DNA of 64,000 nucleotides from Cytophagaceae bacterium (GCA_002710685.1 PALD01000050.1:62001-126000), one strand, 5' to 3'; shown: positions 54,359-63,137, counted from the first letter of the stretch. Made by a program: numbers and translations. Notes: generated by a model from the letters alone, not told the origin.

Positions 54359-54444
54359 TACAGGCGGAGAGACTCGAACTCTCACACCTTGCGGCACTAG
54401 ATCCTAAGTCTAGCGTACATTTGCCCAAACAGCACCAAAGCCAC
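54359..54444 (-). tRNA. tRNA-Leu(UAG) remnant with intact 3' part: island attachment site
   Basis: On the minus strand 54416-54359 reads as the anticodon arm CTAGA-CTTAGGA-TCTAG (anticodon TAG), a long variable arm typical of tRNA-Leu, the T arm GAGAG-TTCGAGT-CTCTC, and the 3' acceptor strand CGCCTGT plus A. CCA is not encoded. Upstream (54444-54417) a D-arm-like GTGC..GTAC can be drawn, but the 5' acceptor strand GTGGCTT cannot pair properly with CGCCTGT; ACAGGCG is needed. The 5' half therefore appears replaced. A tyrosine recombinase gene follows at once. The intact tRNA-Leu gene should lie at the far end of the island, beyond the window. Confidence 0.65.
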
Positions 54445-54513
54445 TCATTTTCAATTGATTATATAATATGTCATTTTCTTTGATATCATCTAATATCAAT
54501 TGATTTCAACATT

Positions 54514-54533
54514 TGTTGTACCTATGTTGTACC
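54514..54533 (+). repeat. 20-base direct repeat, copy 1 (recombinase upstream region)
   Basis: TGTTGTACCTATGTTGTACC is itself a tandem of TGTTGTACC with TA between. An identical copy lies at 54599-54618. The site is close to the attachment site and overlaps the -33 part of the candidate recombinase promoter. Confidence 0.75.
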
Positions 54534-54553
54534 CAGAGAAACTAATAAATTTG
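54527..54553 (+). promoter_or_regulatory. Candidate promoter of the recombinase gene
   Basis: TTG at 54527-54529 and TAAATTTG at 54546-54553, 16 bases apart, fit the Bacteroidota -33/-7 pattern. The -33 element is inside the first direct repeat, and the second repeat lies in the expected leader, so a protein bound there could control expression. Confidence 0.45.
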
Positions 54554-54598
54554 TATCTTTAGGGAAACTTCTTGGTAAACTAAACATTCAAAATTGAA

Positions 54599-54618
54599 TG
54601 TTGTACCTATGTTGTACC
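54599..54618 (+). repeat. 20-base direct repeat, copy 2
   Basis: This is an exact second copy of TGTTGTACCTATGTTGTACC, 85 bases after the first and 35 bases before the recombinase start. It is likely a recombinase or excision-factor arm site. Confidence 0.75.
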
Positions 54619-54652
54619 TGATTTGGCTTTCGTACGCAAAACTAGGTCAATT

Positions 54653-55867
54653 ATGTCATCAAACGCTAAAATAGTTCTTCGCAAAAAGCCTAATAAAGAA
54701 GGCTTGTATCCTCTTGCCATACGTATTACAAAAAATCGTCGCTCAACATACCAATATATAGGTCACTACATTGAATTGGAAGATTGGGATGAAAAGAATA
54801 TTCGGGTTAAGAAATCACACATAAATTTCAAAACCTTGAACAATTTGTTATCCTTGAAACTTTCTGAATTAAACAATGCTCTTATTACGCTTCAATCCGA
54901 ACAAAAAGATGCTTCTGCCAATCAAATTAAGAAGGAAATATATTCCTCCGGTATCAATGCTTCATTCTTTGAATTAGCACAAGAACATCTTGACGATTTA
55001 GAAAGTACAGAAAAGCTAAATCGTTTATCTACTGATAAAGCGTGGTTGAGCTTTATTATAAAATATCACAATTCGAAACAATTGTCTTTTCAAGAAATTG
55101 ATGAACGTTTTCTTAAAAAACTGATGTTAACTTTAAAAGTTAAGTACTCCCTGTCTGAAACCTCAATAATGAACATTTTGGTATTTGTAAGGCTATTATT
55201 TAACAGAGCAATTAAATACAAAATTGTAAGCAGAGAATTATATCCCTTCGGTGGCGATAAAATAAAAATCAAATTTCCTGAAACTACCAAAGTCGGACTA
55301 AATATTTTAGAGATTCAACAAATTGAAAATTTGATAAATCTCAAACCTTCTGAAATACATACTAGAAATGTTTGGCTTTTTAGTTTCAATTTTGCTGGTA
55401 TGAGGGTTTCTGATGTTCTACGAACCAAATGGTCAGATATTTATGATAACAGGCTGCATTATAGAATGCATAAAAACGCAAAACTTCTATCATTAAAAAT
55501 TCCTGAAAAAGTACTAAAGATTTTAGACCAATATAAAGATGATAAAAGAAGTGATGATGATTTTGTTTTCCCTGAATTGAAAAAGGCAGACCCTGAAAAT
55601 GCGAAAGATTTATATAACAAGAGAAAAACTGCTACAAAGAGGTTTAATGACAATCTAAAATCAATCTCTAAAAAGGCTAAAATAAATAAGAAAATAACGA
55701 TGCACATAGCACGGCATAGTTTTGGAAATATTGCTGGGGATGCCATTCATCCGTTGATGCTACAGAAATTATATCGCCATAGTGATTTGAAAACCACCTT
55801 GAACTATCAAGCCAATTTCATCCATAAAGAGGCAGATGATGCATTGGATAGTGTTATAAACTTTTGA
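54653..55867 (+). CDS. Tyrosine recombinase / integrase of the island
   Basis: The 404-residue integrase starts at the ATG at 54653 (MSSNAKIVLRKKPN); a TTG ten codons upstream would also be open. It has the Bacteroidota integrase form: an arm-binding beta domain (about 1-90, GLYPLAIRITKNRRSTYQYIGHYIELEDWDEK), a SAM-like core-binding domain (about 95-200) and a catalytic domain. The catalytic domain shows Arg in FNFAGMRVSDVL, His-x-x-Arg in MHIARHSFG, the later His in LYRHSDLKTTL and the nucleophile Tyr in LNYQANF. It lies next to the tRNA-Leu attachment site and would integrate and excise the element. Composition is AT-rich compared with the host genes to its left. Confidence 0.93.
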   Translation: MSSNAKIVLRKKPNKEGLYPLAIRITKNRRSTYQYIGHYIELEDWDEKNIRVKKSHINFKTLNNLLSLKLSELNNALITLQSEQKDASANQIKKEIYSSGINASFFELAQEHLDDLESTEKLNRLSTDKAWLSFIIKYHNSKQLSFQEIDERFLKKLMLTLKVKYSLSETSIMNILVFVRLLFNRAIKYKIVSRELYPFGGDKIKIKFPETTKVGLNILEIQQIENLINLKPSEIHTRNVWLFSFNFAGMRVSDVLRTKWSDIYDNRLHYRMHKNAKLLSLKIPEKVLKILDQYKDDKRSDDDFVFPELKKADPENAKDLYNKRKTATKRFNDNLKSISKKAKINKKITMHIARHSFGNIAGDAIHPLMLQKLYRHSDLKTTLNYQANFIHKEADDALDSVINF

Positions 55868-55882
55868 GGAAATAAATAATTG

Positions 55883-55938
55883 AAGAGCGGATATTTTATT
55901 GCTATAAGTAGTTTAGCATATTCAAAATATCCGCTCTT
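55883..55938. terminator. Bidirectional terminator between integrase and M90 peptidase genes
   Basis: AAGAGCGGATATTTT and AAAATATCCGCTCTT are exact 15-base complementary arms separated by 26 bases. They lie between the two convergent genes, with T-rich and A-rich ends on either side. The loop is long, but the position favours a terminator. Confidence 0.6.
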
Positions 55939-55979
55939 TACGATTTTCAATTACAGATTTAATCTCTCCTAAATAGAAA

Positions 55980-56765
55980 CTAATTTTTAATTGGATTTGC
56001 TAATTTTTGATTGAAGCATTTAACTAACATTTTATAAAGTTCTGGATGTTTCTTTTTGAGCAAATCTGGGCGCTCGAAGAAATATTCTGAAGCTACTGCA
56101 AAGAATTCTGCTTGGTTTGTACCACCATATTTTCTGATATCAGAATGGTTGTCGTTTATGGCTTCTATTTCCTTATGAATTAAATTCAGCCAAGGTATTG
56201 CATATTGATGTTCTAATAATCGCTCTGGAACGCCATCTGTTCTATCATCCAGCTTATCAATAAGGTGTACAAATTCGTGTATGCCTGTATTGCTTTTATC
56301 TGTTGTGTTTCTAAAACCGTGATACAATGCTTTTTTAGATAAAATCATTTGTTTCTCAAAACGTCCGTTCCCGACTATCCCACCAATATTGCGCGAGTTA
56401 TCCTTACTGCTAAATTGCATATCTTCATTAAAATTATCTGGGTATAAGAGGATTCCACTTAAATTAGTGTAATGCCATTCTTTAAAGCCGAAAACAGGAA
56501 TTACCGCACTTGCTGCAATTAAAATTTTGTCTAATTCTTCCAATTCAAACTGCACGCCATCTATATAAACCTCACTTAAAAACTGCATCATTTTTTGTTG
56601 AAAAACAAGTTGCCTGCCTTTTGAAAGATTTTTATAATAAAGAACATTCTCCATTAATAATTTGTGCCAATGCTCTGGAAATGGCTTTACGCTATGCCGT
56701 TTCTCTTTTCGATAAAAATGAATAGCAAACAGAAGAATCACAACCAAAATTAAAATATAAACCAT
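55980..56765 (-). CDS. M90 family zinc peptidase (MtfA-like) with membrane anchor
   Basis: The 261-residue protein has an N-terminal membrane helix (YILILVVILLFAIHFY). Its zinc motif HEFVHLID (H163, E164, H167) and downstream third-ligand segment NQAEFFAVASEYFFERP are as in the M90/MtfA (DUF980) peptidases. E. coli MtfA is cytosolic and binds the Mlc regulator; here the helix would tether the domain to the membrane. It is the last gene of the leftward copper cluster, 14 bases beyond the CopZ-like gene. A role in metal stress is suggested only by this position. Confidence 0.88.
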   Translation of the reverse strand: MVYILILVVILLFAIHFYRKEKRHSVKPFPEHWHKLLMENVLYYKNLSKGRQLVFQQKMMQFLSEVYIDGVQFELEELDKILIAASAVIPVFGFKEWHYTNLSGILLYPDNFNEDMQFSSKDNSRNIGGIVGNGRFEKQMILSKKALYHGFRNTTDKSNTGIHEFVHLIDKLDDRTDGVPERLLEHQYAIPWLNLIHKEIEAINDNHSDIRKYGGTNQAEFFAVASEYFFERPDLLKKKHPELYKMLVKCFNQKLANPIKN

Positions 56766-56779
56766 ATTATAGCGAGGTA

Positions 56780-56992
56780 TTAATCTACAGGTTCCGCTTT
56801 AAAGCCTACCTTTTGCAAGGTAGCCTTTACATCTTCTTCTGAAGCACCATCGCTTTCTATGGTTAAAATTTTATCAGGATTAGCGGTATCCACTTCCCAA
56901 CTTTCGACACCTTCTTGCTTGTTTAAAAAAGGGGTCACTTTTGATACACAACCACCACAATTGATATTTGTTTTAAATTTTAAAGTTTTCAT
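56780..56992 (-). CDS. copZ: Heavy-metal-associated (HMA) domain copper chaperone
   Basis: This 70-residue single-domain protein has the ferredoxin-like HMA fold and the metal motif NCGGC (residues 11-15) in place of the usual M-x-C-x-x-C. It is the size of CopZ chaperones, which hand Cu(I) to CopA. The gene lies 23 bases downstream of the copper ATPase gene in the same direction, so co-transcription is likely. Confidence 0.88.
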   Translation of the reverse strand: MKTLKFKTNINCGGCVSKVTPFLNKQEGVESWEVDTANPDKILTIESDGASEEDVKATLQKVGFKAEPVD

Positions 56993-57015
56993 TGTATTTG
57001 AATTTATAATTAATA

Positions 57016-59286
57016 TTAAAGTTTTACTCCTTTAAGCCTTAAACTATTTAGAACTACAGATACGCTACTGAAAGCCATTGCCATTCCCGCAATCATTGGG
57101 TCCAATAAAAATCCATTTACGGGATACAAAACGCCTGCTGCAATTGGAATACCAATAAGATTATAAATGAATGCCCAAAATAGATTCTGACGTATGCCCA
57201 ACACGGTTCTTTTCGATAGTTCCAAAGCTTTGGGAATAGATTGCAAATCTGACGTTATCAATGTCATTTTCGCGACGTCCATTGCTATATCAGACCCTTT
57301 ACCCATTGCTATACTTACATTGGCCTGTGCCAAAGCGTGCGAATCGTTGATACCATCGCCCACCATTGCGACTATCTTTCCATCAGCTTGCAATTTTTCA
57401 ACAAAAGCTGCTTTCTGTGAAGGCATCACTTCTCCTTGGTAATTTGTTATTCCTACTTGTTTTGCGACAGCAGATGCGGTTTTATTGTTATCTCCAGTAA
57501 GCATATAGACTTCGATGCCTCTGTCTTGAAGTGTTTCTATAGCTTTTTTTGAAGTTTCTTTAATCTTGTCAGCAATGGCGAGTATCGCCAGCACTTGTTT
57601 TTCATTGCCAAAGAAAATGACCGTTTTAGCCTGCTCTTCGAGACTTTCTGCCGTTTGCATTAAGGAAGCGTCGATTTGAATATTCTTTTCAACCATTAGC
57701 TTATGGTTTCCAACATAGTATTTTGAACCATTTTCTGTTTGAGCTTTTACCCCCTTTCCTGTGATACTTTCGAAGGAAGCCATTTCAGTTTGTTCAACAT
57801 TTTCATCTTTTAAGTGGTTGACTACAGCCCCTGCCAAGGGATGTTCTGACTGTGCTTCGATAGCCAAAAGAATTTCCTTGTAATCGTTCTGATTTTCAAG
57901 CTTGTCCTTCCAAAGTATGTCGGTTACCAAAGGTTTTCCTTCAGTAATCGTACCCGTTTTATCAAGGATTACTGCATTCACTTTATGGCCAAGCTCTAAA
58001 CTTTCGGCATCCTTTATCAAAATATTATTTTCAGCGCCTTTACCGATACCCACCATAATGGCAGTAGGTGTGGCCAATCCCAATGCGCAAGGACAAGCGA
58101 TAACCAACACGGCTACAGAAGTTAATAAGGCTTGTGAAAAACCATTATCGCCTCCAATTGATATCCATACAATAAAGGTAATAATGGAAATAGCCAACAC
58201 AACGGGAACAAATATTCCAGCAATTTTATCGACCAGTTTCTGAACAGGCGCCTTGCTTCCTTGAGCTTCCTGAACCATTTTAATGATTTGTGATAGTAAG
58301 GTTTCTCCACCTACTTTTTCGGCAGTAAATTGAAAGCTCCCTTTTTGATTTACCGTGCCTGCAAATACTTTTTCATCAGTTGATTTTTCTACTGGAACAG
58401 GTTCTCCCGTAATCATACTTTCATCTACATACGAGCTTCCCTTGGAAACTTCTCCATCCACAGGAATCTTTTCTCCGGGACGCACCAAAATGGTCTGGCC
58501 AACTTGCACGGATGAAATAGGAATTTCCTTTTCTTCTCCATTCTCAATGATTTTAAGGGTTTTAGGCTGAAGACCCATTAATTTTTTGATGGCTGAAGAC
58601 GTATTGGATTTTGCCTTTTCTTCCAATAGTTTCCCCAAGGAAATAAAGGTTATAATTACCGTAGCCGCTTCATAATAAACGTGAGGTTCAATACCACGAC
58701 TCAACCAAGATTCTGGAAAAAAGGTATTGAATACACTAAAGATAAAAGCGATTCCTGTGCTCAAAGCTACCAAGGTATCCATATTTGCTTTACCGTGTTT
58801 GGCTTGCTTGAAAGCATTGATGAAAAAGCTACGACCGAACCAAAAAAGAATTGGAAAAGTTAACACCAAAGAAATCCACTTACCTGGTTCCCATTGCATA
58901 AAAAACATTCCTAATACAAAAATGGGTAGCGTAAGTATAGCCGACCAGATAGTACGGCTTTTTATGTCCTGATAATGTTTTTGCTGAAGTTCTTGTTGTA
59001 CTTCCGAAGGATTTTCTGTATCTATAATAATATCATAGCCTACCTCGCGAAGTGCATTTTGAAGTTGATTAGGACTCAACGCTTTGTCGTATTCCACAAG
59101 AACAGAACTATTAGCGAAATTGACGCTGGCATCAAACACTCCTTCTGTGTGTTTTAAAACAGATTCAACGCTCGCTGCACACGATGCGCAGGTCATTCCC
59201 GTAACAGGAAATGATTCTTTTATTCCCTGTTTTTGCTTCTTTTCTTTGGTTTCAAATATGTTGATTGTCTCCATAATCGTATTCAT
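57016..59286 (-). CDS. copA: Copper-exporting P1B-type ATPase
   Basis: The 756-residue ATPase has one N-terminal HMA domain ([10 protein letters not shown], about 30-95). The transmembrane metal site is CPC in [11 protein letters not shown]; the phosphorylation motif is [11 protein letters not shown], the nucleotide domain has SEHPLA and the hinge is GDGINDS. The CPC motif and the C-terminal [15 protein letters not shown], with the N-Y and M-S residues of the last helices, indicate Cu(I)/Ag(I) export. An alternative start lies four codons inside ([12 protein letters not shown]). A 33-base element at 59337-59369 upstream is shared with the Cys-rich protein gene and may be the regulatory site. 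Confidence 0.96.
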   Translation of the reverse strand: MNTIMETINIFETKEKKQKQGIKESFPVTGMTCASCAASVESVLKHTEGVFDASVNFANSSVLVEYDKALSPNQLQNALREVGYDIIIDTENPSEVQQELQQKHYQDIKSRTIWSAILTLPIFVLGMFFMQWEPGKWISLVLTFPILFWFGRSFFINAFKQAKHGKANMDTLVALSTGIAFIFSVFNTFFPESWLSRGIEPHVYYEAATVIITFISLGKLLEEKAKSNTSSAIKKLMGLQPKTLKIIENGEEKEIPISSVQVGQTILVRPGEKIPVDGEVSKGSSYVDESMITGEPVPVEKSTDEKVFAGTVNQKGSFQFTAEKVGGETLLSQIIKMVQEAQGSKAPVQKLVDKIAGIFVPVVLAISIITFIVWISIGGDNGFSQALLTSVAVLVIACPCALGLATPTAIMVGIGKGAENNILIKDAESLELGHKVNAVILDKTGTITEGKPLVTDILWKDKLENQNDYKEILLAIEAQSEHPLAGAVVNHLKDENVEQTEMASFESITGKGVKAQTENGSKYYVGNHKLMVEKNIQIDASLMQTAESLEEQAKTVIFFGNEKQVLAILAIADKIKETSKKAIETLQDRGIEVYMLTGDNNKTASAVAKQVGITNYQGEVMPSQKAAFVEKLQADGKIVAMVGDGINDSHALAQANVSIAMGKGSDIAMDVAKMTLITSDLQSIPKALELSKRTVLGIRQNLFWAFIYNLIGIPIAAGVLYPVNGFLLDPMIAGMAMAFSSVSVVLNSLRLKGVKL

Positions 59287-59336
59287 CTTAATACATCACA
59301 AATTTTAGGATTTAAAGTTTTTAATATATTACGTTA

Positions 59337-59369
59337 TATGCTGAATGAATTGTAGAATTTGCTTGTTAA
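59337..59369. promoter_or_regulatory. Shared upstream element, copy 1 (before copA)
   Basis: The element begins TATGCTGAATGAATTGTAG and ends GTTAA; it matches 59940-59972 at 26 of 33 positions. It lies 51 bases upstream of copA. Being upstream of two copper genes that flank no other shared sequence, it may be an operator of the local AraC-type regulator. Confidence 0.45.
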
Positions 59370-59440
59370 GGGTCACCAATATGTAATTTTCCCAAGTTTC
59401 CGATACAAACAAGATAACTTATACCCGATTTTTTATAAAA

Positions 59441-59470
59441 CAAAAGACTACAATGTGAGTTGTAGCCTTT
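59441..59470 (-). terminator. Terminator after the Cys-rich copper protein gene
   Basis: On the minus strand AAAG, one mismatch, CTACAA, a 6-base loop, TTGTAG and CTTT form a hairpin that is followed by a T-rich stretch. It lies about 50 bases after the stop of the gene at 59521, separating it from copA. Confidence 0.6.
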
Positions 59471-59520
59471 CGGAATTTGAGGTTGTTGCACCTCACTATA
59501 ATGAATTGAGATAAGTTGTA

Positions 59521-59841
59521 TTATTTTAAATATTCGTTACAAGCTTCCTCACATTTTCTACAGGCATCTGCACATTCTTGACAGTGTTTGTGGTCGTGCT
59601 TGGCACATACATCAGCGCATTTTTTACAGATATCACGGCATTGTTCTACCATACCTCTAACATCTTTATAATTTGACGCAAGCAAATTTGCTGTTGCACT
59701 ACAGATTGCAGCACAAGCCCTATCAGTTCTTATACAATCTACCATCATCTTGACGTTTTCTTCGCCAAGACAAGCATCTGCACAGTAATTACAATGTGCT
59801 ACACAATTGTTTAAAGCTTCGATTAATTTTGAATTTTTCAT
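59521..59841 (-). CDS. Cys-rich four-helix-bundle copper-binding protein (DUF326/Csp-like)
   Basis: The 106-residue protein contains 16 cysteines, arranged along predicted helices as CxxxC repeats (for example NNCVAHCNYCADAC, CRDICKKCADVC, CQECADACRKC). This is the pattern of the DUF326 / Csp-type copper storage proteins, in which Cys residues line a four-helix bundle and hold many Cu(I) ions. There is no signal peptide, so it would act in the cytosol. It has its own promoter region and terminator between copA and the AraC-type regulator gene. Confidence 0.9.
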   Translation of the reverse strand: MKNSKLIEALNNCVAHCNYCADACLGEENVKMMVDCIRTDRACAAICSATANLLASNYKDVRGMVEQCRDICKKCADVCAKHDHKHCQECADACRKCEEACNEYLK

Positions 59842-59939
59842 AAATATATTAGAATTTAAATTGTTAAAAATAGTCCACTACTATAGCGGATATTACTAAA
59901 GACAATTTAATGTATGTAATATCGTTTTTTGTTATAAAA

Positions 59940-59972
59940 TATGCCGAATGATTTGTAAAATTTTCGGATTAA
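59940..59972. promoter_or_regulatory. Shared upstream element, copy 2 (before the Cys-rich gene)
   Basis: The element begins TATGCCGAATGATTTGTAA and ends GGATTAA; it is the partner of the element at 59337-59369. It lies about 100 bases upstream of the Cys-rich protein gene and a few bases beyond the stop of the regulator gene. Confidence 0.45.
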
Positions 59973-59984
59973 CAGAATTTAACA

Positions 59985-60551
59985 TCATATTTTATCCAAA
60001 TATTTACGATTCTGATTTGTGCTTTTTTTAAACTGTGTAGGTGTCATTCCTGTAACCTTTTTAAATTGATTGCTTAAGTATGCAACACTACTATAATGAA
60101 GTTTAAATGCTATTTCACTCAAGGTTAATTCATCGTAAACTATAAGTTCTTTAACACGTTCAATTTTCTGGTTTATGATGTACTGCTCGAACGTAATATT
60201 TTCTACCGACGAAAAAAGTGAACTTAAATATTTGTAGTCCAAGTGAAGTTCGCCTGTAACAATATCTGCCCATTTGAAATCGAGCTCCTCGGAAGAATGA
60301 TGGATTTTATCTACAACCAATGTTTTCATTTGTTCAATAAGTTGACTTTTACGGTCGTCAATCAAACTAAAACCTGAATTTTGAAGCGCTTTGGAAAGAC
60401 TATTTTTTGTGTTGGGACTTAACGATGAAACTAATTTAACCTCCCCCAATTTTATAGAAACATACAGTATTTTAAGTTGTTCCAAAATATTGGAAACTGC
60501 TGAGATACATCTTGGGCAGACCATATTTTTAATATGGATAGTCTCATTCAT
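59985..60551 (-). CDS. AraC-type regulator with N-terminal CxxC (HMA-like) sensor domain
   Basis: This 188-residue one-component regulator begins with MNETIHIKNMVCPRCISAVSN. The CPRC motif (12-15) is in the position of an HMA metal site, and the following strand-helix pattern up to about residue 70 fits a degenerate HMA fold. The second half is an AraC/XylS double helix-turn-helix (LTLSEIAFKLHYSSVAYLSNQFKKVTGMTPTQFKK). The usual cupin is absent. The combination suggests direct sensing of Cu(I) or a similar ion and control of the copper genes around it. It lies between the Cys-rich protein gene and a small membrane protein gene. Confidence 0.87.
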   Translation of the reverse strand: MNETIHIKNMVCPRCISAVSNILEQLKILYVSIKLGEVKLVSSLSPNTKNSLSKALQNSGFSLIDDRKSQLIEQMKTLVVDKIHHSSEELDFKWADIVTGELHLDYKYLSSLFSSVENITFEQYIINQKIERVKELIVYDELTLSEIAFKLHYSSVAYLSNQFKKVTGMTPTQFKKSTNQNRKYLDKI

Positions 60552-60563
60552 ATAGTACTTGTT

Positions 60564-60740
60564 TCAAAATAATTTTAATCCAGATTTGTATAGAGAATAA
60601 TAAACGGCAGCTGTTGCAGCAACTACAAAAATCAATACTATCACAACTAAAGCTATAATTTTATCTTTTTTTGGAATATCACTTTTAGGCTGATGTTTCT
60701 TTCTGTCATTTTTTCTTCTATTTCTTCTACTCTCACTCAT
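60564..60740 (-). CDS. Small single-pass membrane protein (58 residues)
   Basis: This short frame starts with ATG at 60740 and stops at 60564. The product begins with a very basic segment (MSESRRNRRKNDRKKHQPKS), then a short linker, then one membrane helix (IIALVVIVLIFVVAATAAVYY) and a short tail. It ends 12 bases before the regulator start, and the spacing suggests co-transcription. I do not recognise a family. The basic N-terminus should stay in the cytosol by the positive-inside rule. Confidence 0.65.
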   Translation of the reverse strand: MSESRRNRRKNDRKKHQPKSDIPKKDKIIALVVIVLIFVVAATAAVYYSLYKSGLKLF

Positions 60741-60804
60741 CCTCGTTCTCCTTCAAAAAATCAAGATGACTAATTTAAACTACCCAATTAAGTATAGTTT
60801 TAAA

Positions 60805-62589
60805 CTATTGTACGGTTTCTGTTACTTCACCACAGTTTAGCATTGCTTGTCCGTAGTAGGGATTTTGTATTTCTTTTTCCGTGCTCAACCAATATGCGCC
60901 TTCATTATTATTTGCCATTGGACAAAAATCTATGTAAATTTCTTGGTTGATGCCAAACGCTTTCATTGCATTTATGAGGTGTGCTGAAAGACTGATAAAA
61001 TGATTTCTCTGGGTTTTAATATCGGATGTCTGGGCAATTTCATTTGAGGAAGCCTTCAATTCTTTTTCAAGTTGCGCCCAGTGGTTATTCGCATTTTTAT
61101 CCTTTAGCAAAGCAAGGTCAACTTGTGTTAAACTTTTCTGTAAGGTCTGTGCGGCCGTTTTTGCTTTTTCACTTTGGTCGTTTGTCAATGCTGTTTTAAG
61201 CATAATATAATCATCAAAAACTGTTTTGAGCTGCTCTTGGAATTTGGAAGCTACATCCATACGCTTGGCGGCATCAACTGTGTTGTTTAAATTTTCCATT
61301 CCCAAATGCCCTTCGTGACCTGTCATTGTTTTACCACCTGATGCATTCATCATAGATTTTTTTCCTTGTAACTGTGCAGCGGCATCTACGGTAAATGTTC
61401 CGTTGGTTACCACTTCATCGCCGTTAGAAAGCCCTTCGATAATGGTATAGTTCTCACCATTTTTCGTTCCCAAAGTCACTTCTTGCATTTCAAAAACGGG
61501 TTCATTGGGATTGGTCTTTACGTACACCAATGAGCGCTCGCCTGTCCACATTACTGCCGTTGCAGGTATGCTTATCGCAATTTCCATAGTATTGCCTTTT
61601 GTCATTGCCACTTTTGCGGTTACGAACATTCCTGGTTTTAATAGATTTTCCTTATTGTTCAATGTGGCGCGCACTGAAACAGTTCTGGACTTTGTATTCA
61701 AAGTAGGGTCGATAAATGAAACTGATGCTTCAAATTCTTTATTGGGATAAGCGTTACTAGTGATTGTTACCTTTTGACCTTCCTTTAGTTGCGAGATTTG
61801 TCTTTCGTAGGCGTCAAACATTGCCCAAACAGTACCCAAATCACTTACTTTAACAATGGGCTGGCCTTGTTTTACATAGTCGCCTTCTTCTGCCATTTTT
61901 TGGGAAACGGTGCCTGAAACAGTTGCATAAATCGGAAAATTTTCCCGCACCTTGCCAGAACTTTCTATTTGGTCTATTTGGCTTTCAGAAAGTTTCCACA
62001 ATTTTAATTTGTTTCGAACTGCTTTGTATAAACCTGGTTGTGATTCTTTCAGGTCAGAAGCAGTTAAAAGTTCTTGTTGGGCAGCAACGAGCGTTGGTGC
62101 ATAAATCGTTGCCAACAACTGTCCTTTTCGTACTTCTTCGCCCGTGAAATTGACATTCAACTTTTCAATACGTCCTTCAAAATAGCTTGCCTGTACCGCA
62201 TTGGCTTCTTCGTTGGCCATTATTTTTCCGGAAAGTGTTATTTTGTTATCGTCGGTTCCTGAAATATTTCCTACAATTGTAGTTTGGATATTCGCCAGTG
62301 CCATTGCATTGTCGCTCATTTTTATTTCGTTCATTGCAAGCCCTTCCGCACCAGTTTCGGCGGGAATTAAATCCATACCGCATATTGGGCAGTCGCCAGG
62401 TTCTGGTTGCATAATCTGTGGGTGCATTGAACAGGTCCACATTTGATGTTCTTCGGAGTGGTTAACGTCTTCGCTCAAATCTGTTACTTTCTTGCTGTTT
62501 ACGGAACCTTCCGCAGAAGGGCCAAAAAAGACATAGCCCAAGACCAATCCTATGGCTAAAATTGCGGTATAAATGATGTATTTTTTCAT
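60805..62589 (-). CDS. cusB: CusB-like RND adaptor with metal-binding N-terminus and DUF3347
   Basis: The 594-residue periplasmic adaptor has one N-terminal membrane helix (YIIYTAILAIGLVLGYVFF). A heavy-metal-binding domain follows (MWTCSMHPQIM..CPICGMDLIP; C53, H56, C67, C70), then HlyD-type lipoyl, hairpin and barrel domains (ASYFEGRIEKLNVNFTGEEV, IYATVSGTVSQKMAEEGDYV). A C-terminal DUF3347 domain spans about 440-590 (FDDYIMLKTAL...FGINQEIYIDFCPMA) and has possible extra metal ligands. It would deliver Cu(I)/Ag(I) to a CusA pump. No cusA or cusC is in the window; they may lie upstream beyond 64 kb. Confidence 0.93.
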   Translation of the reverse strand: MKKYIIYTAILAIGLVLGYVFFGPSAEGSVNSKKVTDLSEDVNHSEEHQMWTCSMHPQIMQPEPGDCPICGMDLIPAETGAEGLAMNEIKMSDNAMALANIQTTIVGNISGTDDNKITLSGKIMANEEANAVQASYFEGRIEKLNVNFTGEEVRKGQLLATIYAPTLVAAQQELLTASDLKESQPGLYKAVRNKLKLWKLSESQIDQIESSGKVRENFPIYATVSGTVSQKMAEEGDYVKQGQPIVKVSDLGTVWAMFDAYERQISQLKEGQKVTITSNAYPNKEFEASVSFIDPTLNTKSRTVSVRATLNNKENLLKPGMFVTAKVAMTKGNTMEIAISIPATAVMWTGERSLVYVKTNPNEPVFEMQEVTLGTKNGENYTIIEGLSNGDEVVTNGTFTVDAAAQLQGKKSMMNASGGKTMTGHEGHLGMENLNNTVDAAKRMDVASKFQEQLKTVFDDYIMLKTALTNDQSEKAKTAAQTLQKSLTQVDLALLKDKNANNHWAQLEKELKASSNEIAQTSDIKTQRNHFISLSAHLINAMKAFGINQEIYIDFCPMANNNEGAYWLSTEKEIQNPYYGQAMLNCGEVTETVQ

Positions 62590-62657
62590 AGTATATTTTT
62601 TTATTTCTTTATAAAACCCAACAGATTTTAAGACCAGTTAGGTTTTGGTAATTATTA

Positions 62658-63137
62658 TTATTCTGCTTGCAAACGCTTTATCATTGCTTTCATTTCTCCA
62701 ATTTCTTTACGTTGTGCTTTGATAATATCATCAGCCAGTTTGCGCACTTCAGGGTCTTTGATATCGGCTCTTTCACTTGTTAAAATTGCAATTGAGTGAT
62801 GGGGAATCATTGCTTTCATCCACAGAATATCGCCAATGATTGGGCTTTGTGCCCTAACCAAACCAAGTGCGCCTAAAAATAGCACCAAGCTACCTAATAA
62901 AATAGCGATGTTCTTTTTCTTGTTTTGATACATTTTCCGCATAAAAAACCACATTATTACTGCCATTGCTGCAATACCCAAACAACTCATATAGAATCTG
63001 GTTAAACTAAAATATACGTGGTCTAACGCATAACTATTTAGATACATCGTGATGTACATTGCAATAAAAGATGCGACAAGCATCAAAATAAATTTTGTGT
63101 AATTGCCTTTGTTTGTGTGTTGATTTGAATTTTTCAT
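62658..63137 (-). CDS. DUF305 membrane protein
   Basis: The 159-residue protein has three N-terminal membrane helices (about 15-35, 45-66, 75-95) and then a DUF305 region: WMKAMIPHHSIAILTSERA followed by KLADDIIKAQRKEIGEMKAMI. The His-His pair (113-114) and nearby Met residues are the likely metal ligands; DUF305 proteins are frequently found in copper and silver resistance clusters. It lies between the PepSY gene (17-base gap) and the CusB-like gene, all in one direction. Confidence 0.9.
   Translation of the reverse strand: MKNSNQHTNKGNYTKFILMLVASFIAMYITMYLNSYALDHVYFSLTRFYMSCLGIAAMAVIMWFFMRKMYQNKKKNIAILLGSLVLFLGALGLVRAQSPIIGDILWMKAMIPHHSIAILTSERADIKDPEVRKLADDIIKAQRKEIGEMKAMIKRLQAE

Noticed and set aside
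54359..54444. A complete functional tRNA-Leu
   Set aside because: A D-arm can be drawn, but the 5' acceptor strand does not pair with the 3' strand CGCCTGT, so it is treated as a remnant.
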